DNA of 64,000 nucleotides, taken from assembly GCF_036884655.1 (NCBI RefSeq), contig NC_088355.1:21950001-22014000 (forward strand), written 5' to 3'. Below the pieces are notes generated by a model. The model was not told the origin of the DNA. It did no database searches and saw only the letters and a list, made by a program, of their open reading frames with translations. The DNA is from Musa acuminata AAA Group (lineage: Eukaryota; Streptophyta; Magnoliopsida; Zingiberales; Musaceae). Position 1 is the first letter of the stretch. Each line of letters opens with the position of its first letter. The translations under genes and the position numbers were made by a program. Below are positions 1 to 8,840 of the stretch, one piece after another.

Positions 1-2225
1 TTGAGCTTTATATTATTGCTTCAAATTTTTCTATACTCTTTGTCCTACAAGTATTTGCATACCTGAATCCGTTATGTAAACTTCATATTTTTATTGCAAT
101 GTTTCATATAGGCACATGTCGTTATTCCGCATATGTTTCCGATATGTGTCAACTTTATTATTCACAATATCATTTTGTGCTTTAGTGTTTATGGAATTAT
201 GTGGACCTTAGCTAGAAATAGTTAAGGAATTATTTGGACTTTCCCATAAATGGTAAAGGGATTATCTGGACTTTTGCTAGAAATGATAAAGGGTATATGC
301 TTACAGCTCACGATACTCTGCCGGCTCCCTCTGACTTCATCCAAACATGGATGGGTAATGCTCCCAGACTTGGGAGATTATGTTTGGGATCTCACTTCAC
401 CTTCTATCTATTTAATATGATTTCCAGAGTTTTGGTTATGTACTTCTATATGTGCCTTGAATAAGAATGAAATGTGTGCAACGTCAAATGCGATGTTTGA
501 GCTTCTGTTTCGTATTTGTTCTTTAATATGCTATGAAATGCTTGATATGCCGTTGATATATTTTAAAGCATTTCATACACCATTGATATGTTCTAAAGCA
601 TTTCATCAGCCATTAATATGTTCCGAAGCATTTTATCCGCCATTCATATGTTCCGAAGCATTCATCCACCATTGATATGTTTCGAAATATTTCATCTATC
701 ATTGATATGCTCTGAAATGATTCATCTGCCTTCGATATCCTCCGTAACATTTCATACGTCATTGATATGCTCCGTAATGCTTCCTATGCCATTGATATAC
801 TCTGAAATGCTTCATATGCCATTGATTTGTTCCGAAGCATTTCATCCACCATTGATATGTTTCAAAATGTTTCATTTGCCATTGATATGCTCCTAATGCT
901 TTATATGACATTAATATATTCGGAAGCATTTAATCCGTCATTGATATATTTCAAAATTTTCATTTATTATTGATATGCTCCAAAATATTTCATATGTCCC
1001 TGATATGCCCCAAAATGCTTCATATGCCATTGATATGCTCTGTAATGTATCATATGCCATTAATATACTCCGAAATGCTTCATATACCATTGATATATTC
1101 CGAAGCATTTCATCCACCATTGATATGTTGCGAAATATTTCATCCGCCATTGATATGCTCTTAAATACTTCATATGCCATTTATATGCTCCATAACATTT
1201 CATTCGTCATAGATATGTTCTAAAATATTTTATTTGTTATTAATATGCTCTAAAACATTTCATACGTCCTTGATATGCTCCAAAATATTTCATATGTCAT
1301 TGATATGCTCCGAAACATTTCATAAGTCTTTGATATACTCCAAAATGCTTCATATGCCATTGATATACTTCGTAACATTTCATCCGCTATTGATATGCTC
1401 CGAAATGTTTCCTATGCCATTAATATACTCTGAAATGCTTCATAAGCCTTTGAAATGTTCCGAAGCATTTCTTCCGCCATTGATATATTCCGAATATTTC
1501 ATTACATCAATGATTTACTCCAATTAGTCTTTACTCTCTTGTTAAGAACAAAATATGCTTTGAATGAAATGACATTATAATTCTGCATTCGTTGAGTGGC
1601 TATCTATGAACTCTTGTATCCCTATCTTATATTTGGTACCTTATTTGCTTTGAAACTATCTTTTTTTGTAATTGATATATTAGTCGCTTACTGAGCTCTA
1701 TGTGCTCACCCCATTGCTATATAAAATTTTTAGAATAGCTTGTTGCTCGCTAAAATGTTTAAATTAGGCTAATGCTATGGAAAGCTATAAAATTTTGGGC
1801 AAACCTTTAGTGAATGATATGTTTTTTTTGTATAAGTACATTTAGTGTCTAATGGAATATTAATGGTAAATATGAACTTATGAGTTTTGTAAAAGTTTAA
1901 ATAACCTCTAATGTTTAGGATTTTGGAGTGTTAAGTAAATTTGTGTATTGATATGAACATGTGGTAAATATTAGTTTTTGTGATTGTATAAAATCCCACA
2001 CTTGTGGATTTTATGAGGGGGTTCTTGTCTTGGTGAGTTCGTTTCAGATTTTATGATTCTTCGAGTGATGTGGTATATGAATTTAAATTACATAGGTTTT
2101 ATGAATTGAGAAATTATGGATATAAATGACTTTAATATTTTTCAATATCCTCAAATGTGTGATTGGATCCTAGAATTGATTATTGCTGGATTTTAAAATG
2201 ATCGATATTTGAGGGGGGTGTGACA
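1..2225 (+). mobile_element. Right part of a Tekay/Del-like Ty3/gypsy LTR, cut by the window start
   Basis: The stretch is homologous along its length to the right-hand two thirds of the LTRs at 30359-32884 and 37456-40008. Shared blocks include the segment around 110-165 (compare 31674-31730), the 30-bp repeat array, and the end GAGGGGGGTGTGACA, which matches GAGGGGCGTGACA in the complete element. It is clearly more diverged from those two LTRs than they are from each other. No primer-binding site follows position 2225, so it is a 3' LTR or a solo LTR; the rest of the element would lie left of the window. It codes for nothing; the short open frames in it come from the tandem repeats. Confidence 0.85.
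541..1517. repeat. 30-bp tandem repeat array inside the gypsy LTR (about 32 units)
   Basis: Units of 30 bp follow the pattern CATTGATATGCTCCGAAATG plus TTTCATATGC with scattered substitutions. The period is exact for most of the array, so several frames on both strands stay open without being genes. The homologous LTRs at 32052-32230 and 39130-39306 hold only about six units, so the array has expanded in this copy or contracted in the others. Confidence 0.9.
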
Positions 2226-2574
2226 AGTTGTTTAGGGTTTAGAAAGAACTTTTGAAACTCATGATATTTTGGCAGAAACTCTCTTAGAGCACTCTCTTAA
2301 AACTTTGTATCTATTGGATGCTTCCTTGAGTGGTGAGTCTTTTATTTTTCAATTCTGTATCCTTGTTTAATTTCCTTATTATGGTGAACTTTCTGTATCC
2401 TTTTGTGATTTTAAACTTAGTGGTGAGCTTTTTTTATTATCTTATTGAAGTATTATCGTGAGTTTGTTCCTTTTATATCTAAGAAACTTATTCTAGCAAA
2501 TACAACTATACTATTGATTTTTCTATCAAAATCTATTCTGCTTTACGCGCCCCCCCCCCTCCAATTCTGCATTA
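2226..2574. other. AT-rich spacer, possibly the remnant of an older gypsy LTR
   Basis: No coding potential is visible. The stretch has T-rich runs and a C homopolymer at about 2551-2560. The sequence just beyond the B insertion (6826 onward) contains a primer-binding-site-like motif and then gypsy gag, so this spacer may be the LTR of that older gypsy element. That is inference from position; no clear LTR terminus is seen. The last five bases, CATTA (2570-2574), are the left target-site duplication of element B. Confidence 0.4.
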
Positions 2575-2576
2575 TG

Positions 2577-2664
2577 TTAGGACTCTAGCTAGGAGAGTCA
2601 TAATTGAGAGGGACATTCTATTAGGACTCTAGCTAGGAGAGTCTTAATTGAGAGGGACATTCAT
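2577..2664 (+). repeat. 44-bp tandem duplication at the outer end of the 5' LTR of element B
   Basis: Two copies of a 44-bp unit beginning TTAGGACTCTAGC lie head to tail (2577-2620 and 2621-2664), differing at very few positions. The 3' LTR has one copy. The difference explains why the two LTRs of one element are 383 and 340 bp. Confidence 0.9.
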
Positions 2665-2798
2665 ATAGAAGGTTTTTTCTTAGAGAAAAATTAGGAGTTG
2701 TAAGGGAATAGGAGTCTTGAGTAGGAGTCCTATTAGGAGTTGGTTAGAAGTAAGAATCTTAAGTAGGAGTCCTATTAGGAGTTAGGGTTTAGAAGCCC

Positions 2799-2806
2799 TA
2801 TAAATA
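2799..2806 (+). promoter_or_regulatory. TATA box in the 5' LTR of element B
   Basis: TATAAATA lies in the context CCCTATAAATAGCC; the matching box in the 3' LTR is at 6661-6668. It is the expected core promoter for the element's genomic RNA. Confidence 0.75.
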
Positions 2807-2959
2807 GCCATGTATTCCTTCTCTTTCATAAGCAATAGATGAATCTTTTCTACGCCTTTGAGCAGCAACTTGGAGGGAGGAACCCCTATAGAGTTCCAAG
2901 GAGGCCGATCCCCTAAAGAGATCAACCTCAAGTTTAGAATCTACAAGGGTTTCAACACC

Positions 2960-2971
2960 TGGTATCAGAGC
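2960..2971 (+). other. Primer-binding site of element B (initiator Met tRNA type)
   Basis: TGGTATCAGAGC lies two bases after the CA end of the 5' LTR. This is the usual plant iMet-tRNA complementary site that primes minus-strand DNA synthesis. Confidence 0.9.
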
Positions 2972-3471
2972 AGCATTCTTGGCATCTCGCTGCCCTTCCA
3001 TTGCCATCCATCAACCCTCTACAACTGTCCAAAGCAATTCCCACAATTGTTTAAAAGATCGTCGCCAAATTCCGCCATCACCTCCACCACCGCGGATCAT
3101 CCCGTGAATTGCAACAAGTTCTGGTTTCCTACCTTACTGCTGCTGCAATTTAGTTATCCCTATCCGAAAATCCAAAAAAAAAAAAAAATTTGTTCCTATA
3201 TTGCTGCATAAACTTTTCGTCACAAAGTTTTCATCTCTACAACGAAAGATACATTGCAGAATTTCAACCATATAGCACTGTTTGTTTGATCTTGATACTA
3301 TATTTTCTCTGTCATATAAACTAAGATATTACTATCAATTCCTTCCTCAAATCTCTCAATTTTTTGGTGGAGATTTCGTCGAGAAACCACTGTTTCTTCG
3401 ACGATAATTCTGCTCTTATAAGATAACATAATTCTGCAGCAAACTTTCATTGATTTCTATCAAACCTATAC

Positions 3472-4062
3472 ATGCCTTTAACCCGTCAACAAAAGAGAGA
3501 TCTTAACATCACAGATTTGGAGTCATATACTATGGCATCTGAGGAGGTAATTAATGTTAAATTTGAAGCCTTTGAGACACGAATGGAGGATAAGATTCGG
3601 ACTCTCCTTACCGAATTCAGTTTGGGCCGACCACCAAGCCCGAAGAAATCACATCAAGGAGAGAGCTCTAACCAATCACATCATGCCCAAAGAGATAACT
3701 TCCAAGAGAGGGGAGGCTCTACGACGGAATTTGAAATTGAAATTGAAGATCAAAATCTTGCCCAATTGCTTACTGAATTTGTCGACATATTTGCTGAACC
3801 GCACGGTCTTCCTCCTTCTTGGCAACATGACCATCGAATTCCAATCCTTCCGGGCAAGCCACCAGCGAACACTCGACCGTATCGATATCCTCACCTCCAG
3901 AAAGATGAAATTGAAAAGATCGTAAAGGAGATGCTTGAAACAGGGGTGATTCGGCCAAGTTGCAGCCCCTATTCCTCACCGGTGCTACTTGTACACAAAA
4001 AGGATGGAACTTGGCAGATGTGCATTGACTACCAGTGGTGGATGAACTTCATGATGAATTGA
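3472..4062 (+). pseudogene. Truncated gag fused to the start of reverse transcriptase (element B)
   Basis: The 196-residue frame starts at the first ATG after the leader. Residues 1 to about 85 look like the N-terminus of a chromovirus gag, polar and without zinc knuckle. From about residue 95 the sequence is the beginning of a Ty3/gypsy RT: an LLTEFVDIFAEPHGLPP-type pre-RT segment, then HDHRI, then VIRPSCSPYSSPVLLVHKKDG and CIDY. The rest of gag, the zinc knuckle and the aspartic protease are missing, so an in-frame internal deletion of roughly a kilobase is inferred. After CIDY a second deletion removes the next part of RT, and the frame ends in a TGA at 4060-4062. Not expected to be functional. 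Confidence 0.8.
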
Positions 4063-4986
4063 AAGGAGCTCGAGTCTTCACGAAGTTGGACACATGATGG
4101 CCATTATGAATTCTTGGTAATGCCTTTTGGACTCACTAATGCTCCTTCAACCTTTCAAAGTCTCATGAATGATATATTTCGGAGCTTTCTTTATAAATTT
4201 GTGCTGATATTTTTCGATGATATTCTCATTTACAACCCTTCTCTTGAGACTCACTTTCAGCATTTACAGATTGTTTTGACGATCCTTCAGGAGAATACTC
4301 TTTTTGTTAAGCAACCAAAGTGCAGCTTTCTCCAGCAAAAAGTAGAGTACCTTGGGCATATAATATCAGAAGGAGTGGCGGTAGACCCAACAAAAATTGA
4401 GGCAATACAAGGCTGGCCGAAACCTACAAACGTGAAATTACTACGGGGGTTCCTTGGACTAACGGGCTACTACCGAAAATTTGTTAAGGACTATGGGAAG
4501 ATCAGTGCACCACTCACTTCTTTACTGAAAAAAGATGCTTTCCAATGGTCGAACAAAGCCTTTGCTGCCTTCGACAAACTTAAAGTAGCCATGATAACGA
4601 CGTCGGTGCTTGCGCTACCAGATTTCAATAGACCCTTCATCATTGAGGCCGATGCATCTGGAGTCGGAATTGGAGCCGTTCTCATGCAAAATGGTCGACC
4701 ACTCGCATACACTAGCAAGGCATTATCTCCCTCCCATCAAAACATGTCAGTATATGATAAGGAGATGCTTGCAGTAACGAGGTGGAGACCCTACCTGATC
4801 GGCCGACGATTTCAAATTAAAACTGACCATAAAAGCCTCAAGTACTTTTTGGAGCAAATGATATCATCCCCTGAGCAGCAAAAATGGGTAACCAAACTTC
4901 TTGGATTTGATTATTAAATTATTTACAAAAAGGGGAAAGAAAACGTTGTTGCAGATGCACTCTCATGGCTACCTGAACAAGCTAAG
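4063..4986 (+). pseudogene. Reverse transcriptase palm/thumb and RNase H (element B)
   Basis: The frame opens at 4114 with [14 protein letters not shown], followed by the catalytic FFDDILIY motif (YxDD box). RT connection motifs EYLGHIIS and LRGFLGLTGYYRKF follow. The RNase H domain starts around 4645 with EADASGVGIGAVLMQ and contains [13 protein letters not shown] at 4915-4917 interrupts it, after which the conserved NVVADALS end is still readable near 4950-4968. About 30 residues upstream of VMPFGL, including the first catalytic Asp region, are lost in a deletion near 4094. The family is Ty3/gypsy RT-RNase H; the gene is broken. Confidence 0.88.
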
Positions 4987-5039
4987 GTTTCAGCCATCTC
5001 CCTTCCTACCACTGGTCTCCTCGAGGACATTAGGGAAGA

Positions 5040-6450
5040 ATGGAAGAAGGATCCAGAGATCAGTAACATCATAAAAAAATTGGAGGAGGATCCAAGTGCA
5101 ATTGTCCACTACACTTGGGATTCGAGTGATCTACGCTACAAAGGTCGCATTGTGCATATACCTGACTCCCCTTGCATCGCAATCATCTTACATGAAATGC
5201 ACTCCATACCTTCAGTAGGGCACTCTGGATTCCTAAGAACCTACAAAAGAGTGAAGCAAAATTTTTATTGGAGAGGGATGAAAAAATTTTATTGCTGAAT
5301 ATGTGGCACAATGTGATGTATGTAAACAGCACAAGGGTGAAACTATGGCAAATCCAGGGAAGTTACAACCACTACCCATACCAGACTCAGTGTGGACTGA
5401 CATCTCCATGGACTTCATTGAAGGGCTGCCATCTTCCAAAGGTAAAAGCACGATTCTCGTGGTGGTTGATCGACTTACGAAATATGCTCATTTTTGTGTT
5501 GTGAGAAATCCCTACACTGCTGCTAGTATTGCCTATATTTTCATAGAAAATATTGTTAAACTGTATGGGATGCCAAGGTCCATCGTAAGTGATCGTGATA
5601 GGATCTTCATTAGTAAATGTTGGATTGAGTTATTTCAGTTATAAGGCACCAAACTCAAGATGAGCACAACGTATCATCCACAAACTGACGACCAAACAGA
5701 GGTGGTAAATTGGTGCTTAGAGACGTACCTCCGGTGTTTCGCTAGCGACGGACCAAAAGAGTGGGCGAAATGGCTTCCCTGAGCCGAATGGTGATATAAT
5801 ACTATATATCATTCATCTACAAAATGTGCCCCTTATGAAGCATTGTATGGTCAACCAGCCGCTGTGATTCCAAAGTTTGTAATTGGCTCGGCGAAGGTAG
5901 ATCAGGTTAACCAAGAATTGATTGATAGGGACAAACTCTTATAACTGTTAAAAGATAATCTCTCTACCGCTCAAGCCAGAATGAAGTAGCAAGCCGACAC
6001 ACGACGAAGTGAAAGAGAATTTTCAGTGGGAGATTGGGTTTATCTTCGCCTACAACCATACAAGCAACTCTCTATCAACACTCGAGCCTCCATGAAGCTA
6101 TCCTCACGTTTTTATGGGCCCTATCAGATCACAGAGCATATTGGAGCCGTGGCGTACAGACTTAAATTACTTAAGGATGCCAAAATTCACCCTGTCTTCC
6201 ACGTATCATGCCTAAAGCCCAAGTTGGGAGAACACGAGTCATCCCAGATCCAACTACCCAACACAACTGAGGATGGAGTTATTCAAGCCCAACCACAAGC
6301 CATCCTCGATCGCAAGATCGTGATGCGTCGCCGACATCCCTCTACTGAAGTACTAGTGCATTGGAATAATCTACCACTTGATGACGCCACATGAGAACCA
6401 TATAAGGAGCTGAAGACTCGGTTCCCTGAGTTCATGGAATCTCAGCCTTG
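5040..6450 (+). pseudogene. Integrase with chromodomain-like tail (element B), multiply interrupted
   Basis: The HHCC zinc-binding region is seen at about 5190-5330 (HSIPSVGHSGFLRTYKRV, then CDVCKQHK after a frameshift near 5298). The DDE core follows at 5395-5720, with MDFIEGLP, VSDRDRIF and TYHPQTD, and a stop at 5642-5644. At 6026-6240 comes the GPY/F module (RFYGPYQI, GAVAYRL, HPVFHVSCLK). A short chromodomain-like tail (EVLVHWNNLPLDDAT) ends near 6450. Stops and frameshifts are spread through the segment, for example near 5298, 5644, 5781 and 5943. The order and tail are those of a chromovirus integrase, which is thought to target insertion to chromatin marks. Confidence 0.82.
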
Positions 6451-6465
6451 AGGATAAAGCTGATT

Positions 6466-6479
6466 TGAAGAGGGCGGGT
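6466..6479 (+). other. Polypurine tract of element B
   Basis: A purine-rich run, GAAGAGGGCGGG, lies immediately before the 3' LTR. It is the expected primer site for plus-strand DNA synthesis. Confidence 0.65.
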
Positions 6480-6480
6480 C

Positions 6481-6820
6481 TGTTAGGACTCTAGCTAGGA
6501 GAGTCCTAATTGAGAGGGACATTCATGTAGGAGGTTTTTTCTTAGAGAAAAATTAGGAGTTGTAAGAGAATAGGAGTCTTGAGTAGGAGTCCTATTAGGA
6601 GTTGGTTAGAAGTAAGAGTCTTAAGTAGGAGTCCTATTAGGAGTTAGGGTTTAGAAGCCCTATAAATAGCCATATATTCCTTCTCTTTTCATAAGCAATA
6701 GATGAATCTTTTCTGCGCCTTTGAGCAGCAATTTGGAGGGAGGAACCCCTATAGAGTTCCAAGGAGGCCGATCCCCTAATGAGATCAACCCCAAGTTTAG
6801 AATCTGCAAGGGTTCTAACA
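6481..6820 (+). repeat. 3' LTR of element B
   Basis: 340 bp, TGTTAGG...TCTAACA, nearly identical to the 5' LTR without its 44-bp duplication. The CATTA duplication follows at 6821-6825. Confidence 0.93.
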
Positions 6821-6825
6821 CATTA

Positions 6826-7011
6826 CCCCTAGTATAAGTTTGATATCAGAGCTAAAGGCTAGAGATCATAGCAAGGCGAAATGATAAAGATATAGTTAAT
6901 GAAGGTAGCGACCATGAAGATGATGTTAAATCATTGAAGCTGCAGCTACGAAGACTACTATGTAGTCTACAAGAAAGAAATGAAATAATTGAATATCTTC
7001 GAAGTAGACAC
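6826..7011 (+). pseudogene. Start of a decayed Ty3/gypsy element: primer-binding-site-like motif and N-terminus of gag
   Basis: TGATATCAGAGC (6841-6852) differs by one base from the iMet primer-binding site. From about 6880 a frame reads a charged, coiled-coil-like segment (DIVNEGSDHEDD, then LQLRRLL, then LQERNEII), as at the N-terminus of plant gypsy gag proteins. It breaks off at 7011 where element C is inserted and continues at 14037. GACAC (7007-7011) and GACAT (14032-14036) are the target-site duplication of C with one mismatch. Confidence 0.65.
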
Positions 7012-7035
7012 TGTTAGGATCAAGAGCACTAAGAA

Positions 7036-7067
7036 GGGGGGGGGGGGGGGGGGGGGGTGGGGGGGGG
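7036..7067. repeat. Poly-G tract in the LTR of element C (22 G, one T, 9 G)
   Basis: This homopolymer lies about 25 bp inside the LTR end. The same place in the other SIRE-like LTRs holds 7 to 18 G. It is a polymorphic run prone to polymerase slippage and may be inaccurate in the assembly. Confidence 0.9.
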
Positions 7068-7108
7068 TGAATTAGTATAGCAGAAAACTTTCGACAATTT
7101 AAAATGAT

Positions 7109-7404
7109 GTTCGTATGATAAAGACAATTTCGGTAAGAAAGCCGATTCGAAAATCACTTTAACTTGTGATCAAGCAAGATGCAATTAAAGTAAAGTTATA
7201 GAGACTGTTTATAGTTAAGATAGAGAACATAATGTAATTGCAAACCGAAATACGACGTTCGTACGATAAAAGTAATTTCGGTATGAAAGCCGATTCGAAA
7301 GTTGCTTTAACTCAGATTAGGAGAAGTGTAGTTAAAGTAAAACTATGGAGGTAGTTTGTAGTTAAGTTAGAGAACATAAAGTAAATGCAAACCAAGATTT
7401 AAAG
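7109..7404 (-). repeat. Two 148-bp tandem units in the 3' LTR of element C
   Basis: Units start at GTTCGTATGATAAAG (7109) and GTTCGTACGATAAAA (7257) and align along their length. The 5' LTR of the same element has a single unit (about 12418-12555), while LTRs of elements 3 and D have about three. The block lies between the TATA box and the LTR end in element sense, that is in R/U5. Confidence 0.8.
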
Positions 7405-7739
7405 TTGTTCGATCAATCTTGACCTACATCCACTTTTGGCTTCCTCCTCCGATGAGGTCACCGACGTCCACTAGAGGCCTTCCTTCATTAGGCGAAGGCC
7501 AACCACCCTTTTATAGTTTCACTCCTTTTGACGGGCTTAGTAGACAACCCTTGCAGAATTTCTCTCCTCTCTTGAAAGCTCAAAACTTGGAAGAAAAGTG
7601 GGAGGAGAACTTCTAGCCTTTACAACACTTTGGAGCTCTAAAAATCACAGAGTAAGATGGATTTTCGGTGCCCTTTCATGCAGGAAAGGGTGGGGTATAT
7701 ATAGGCCCCAAACTAGTTTGAATTTGGAGCTCAAAAATG

Positions 7740-7990
7740 TCATTTCCCGGATTTTCGTGGTCCTAACGGTACTACCTCCTGACTGGGGTGGTACAACCGC
7801 CTGACAGCTTGGAGACTGAGCCTATGGGCGGTGCCACCACCTGATAGGGGCGGTTGCACCACCCAGTCTCACTTGGAGACTGAGCCCAAGCGGTGCCACC
7901 GCCTAACCTGGGCGGTTGCACCACCTAGCTTTCCTGGGAAACCATCTCCTGGACGGTGCCACCACCGACCCTGACGGTGCCACTGCCTAG
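7740..7990 (-). repeat. GC-rich inverted-repeat array in the LTR of element C
   Basis: Repeated near-palindromes of the types GGCGGTGCCACCGCC and GCGGTTGCACCGCC are separated by segments such as GGAGACTGAGCC. The same array occurs in every SIRE-like LTR in the window (12925-13190, 17700-17996, 18880-19215, 20185-20283, 28962-29205, 44065-44420, 49995-50311, 59271-59345). Three later insertions landed inside it. Confidence 0.85.
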
Positions 7991-8840
7991 CATGAAATCT
8001 GGTCCGAATGGGTTGATCCATTCAGCCCAATTTGGGTCTACCAAGGGCCCATTTGCCCCCAGATTTAGTTAATGGGATCACCTCCCATTCCTAACATAAT
8101 TTACATGCTAACTAAGATATTTCTTAAGACATTTACTGCAACTTGCTCCGGTGCGTCAATTGCTTCTTTCGGCGAGCTTCCGGCGAACTTCCGGTTAACA
8201 TCCGATGAACCTTCGGCGATGCTCCGGCGGACTTCCGGCAAACTCCTGGACTTGCGATTATCCACTTGATAAGTTCCGACGAGCTTCTTTGGCAAGCTCC
8301 TAGACTTCTCGGATTTGTTCCCGCAGAACCTCCGACGACCGTCCGGACTTCTGTCGAACTCTCGAACCCCCAACGTGATCATGGTCTTGACTTCGGCGTA
8401 ACTCTTGTTGCATGTCTTTCTTCCATCGTAGTTAATCCTGTACATATAAAATAAAACTTCGATCGAGACAATTAATCCTAAGCAATTTACCAAGTTGTCC
8501 GGCATGTCATTGGTCCCTCGACGCTTCATCCGATTATTCGGTGCATCGTCCTCTCCTGCGGCCTATTGCCCAATTGGCCAGTTGACTCCATAACTCCGAT
8601 ATCCTTGGCACCATACCTGCTCTTCTTGGCCCGATGCCCGAGTCCACGACCCAAAGCCTTCTATCGATACGTCGACCGATCCAACGGCCCGCCAATCTTC
8701 TGACATGTTCCTCCAGCACAACATGATTTTTCCTACTTTAATTGTCTCATCCTAACCGAAGCATCCTGCGTCACTCAAAATGCAGATTAAATCATAAACA
8801 TATATCAAGTGGTTTAATCATCAAAATACGAGATTCAACA

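Larger units (their letters stand above)
2575..2957 (+). repeat. 5' LTR of element B
   Basis: It starts TGTTAGGACTC and ends GGTTTCAACA, and is nearly identical to 6481-6820 apart from a 44-bp terminal duplication. Inside are two copies of AGTAGGAGTCCTATTAGGAG and the TATA box. The 5' untranslated leader runs from here to the gag start at 3472. Confidence 0.93.
2575..6820 (+). mobile_element. Element B: defective Reina-like chromovirus (Ty3/gypsy)
   Basis: The 4246-bp element is bounded by TG...CA LTRs of 383 bp (5') and 340 bp (3') and flanked by the duplication CATTA (2570-2574 and 6821-6825). The order is LTR, iMet primer-binding site, gag remnant, RT, RNase H, integrase, chromodomain-like tail, polypurine tract, LTR. 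Short LTRs, small size and a C-terminal chromodomain are typical of the Reina chromovirus lineage; the lineage call is from memory of the family. The reading frame has several stops and internal deletions that removed most of gag, the protease and part of RT, so it cannot move on its own. Confidence 0.9.
7012..8840 (-). repeat. 3' LTR of element C
   Basis: It runs TGTTAGGATCAAGAGC...GAGATTCAACA on the plus strand, 1829 bp. In element sense it contains U3 at the right, a TATA box on the minus strand near 7696-7703, a GC-rich inverted-repeat array, two copies of a 148-bp repeat and a long C run near its end. It is 132 bp longer than the 5' LTR. Confidence 0.9.

Noticed and set aside
541..1517. 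Open frames on both strands and a CRISPR-like look of the regular 30-bp units
   Set aside because: Units are contiguous without unique spacers, the period is a multiple of three, and the array lies inside an LTR. The frames give repetitive nonsense.
1..2225. 5' LTR of a complete element starting left of the window
   Set aside because: No primer-binding site or gag follows 2225; a 3' or solo LTR fits.
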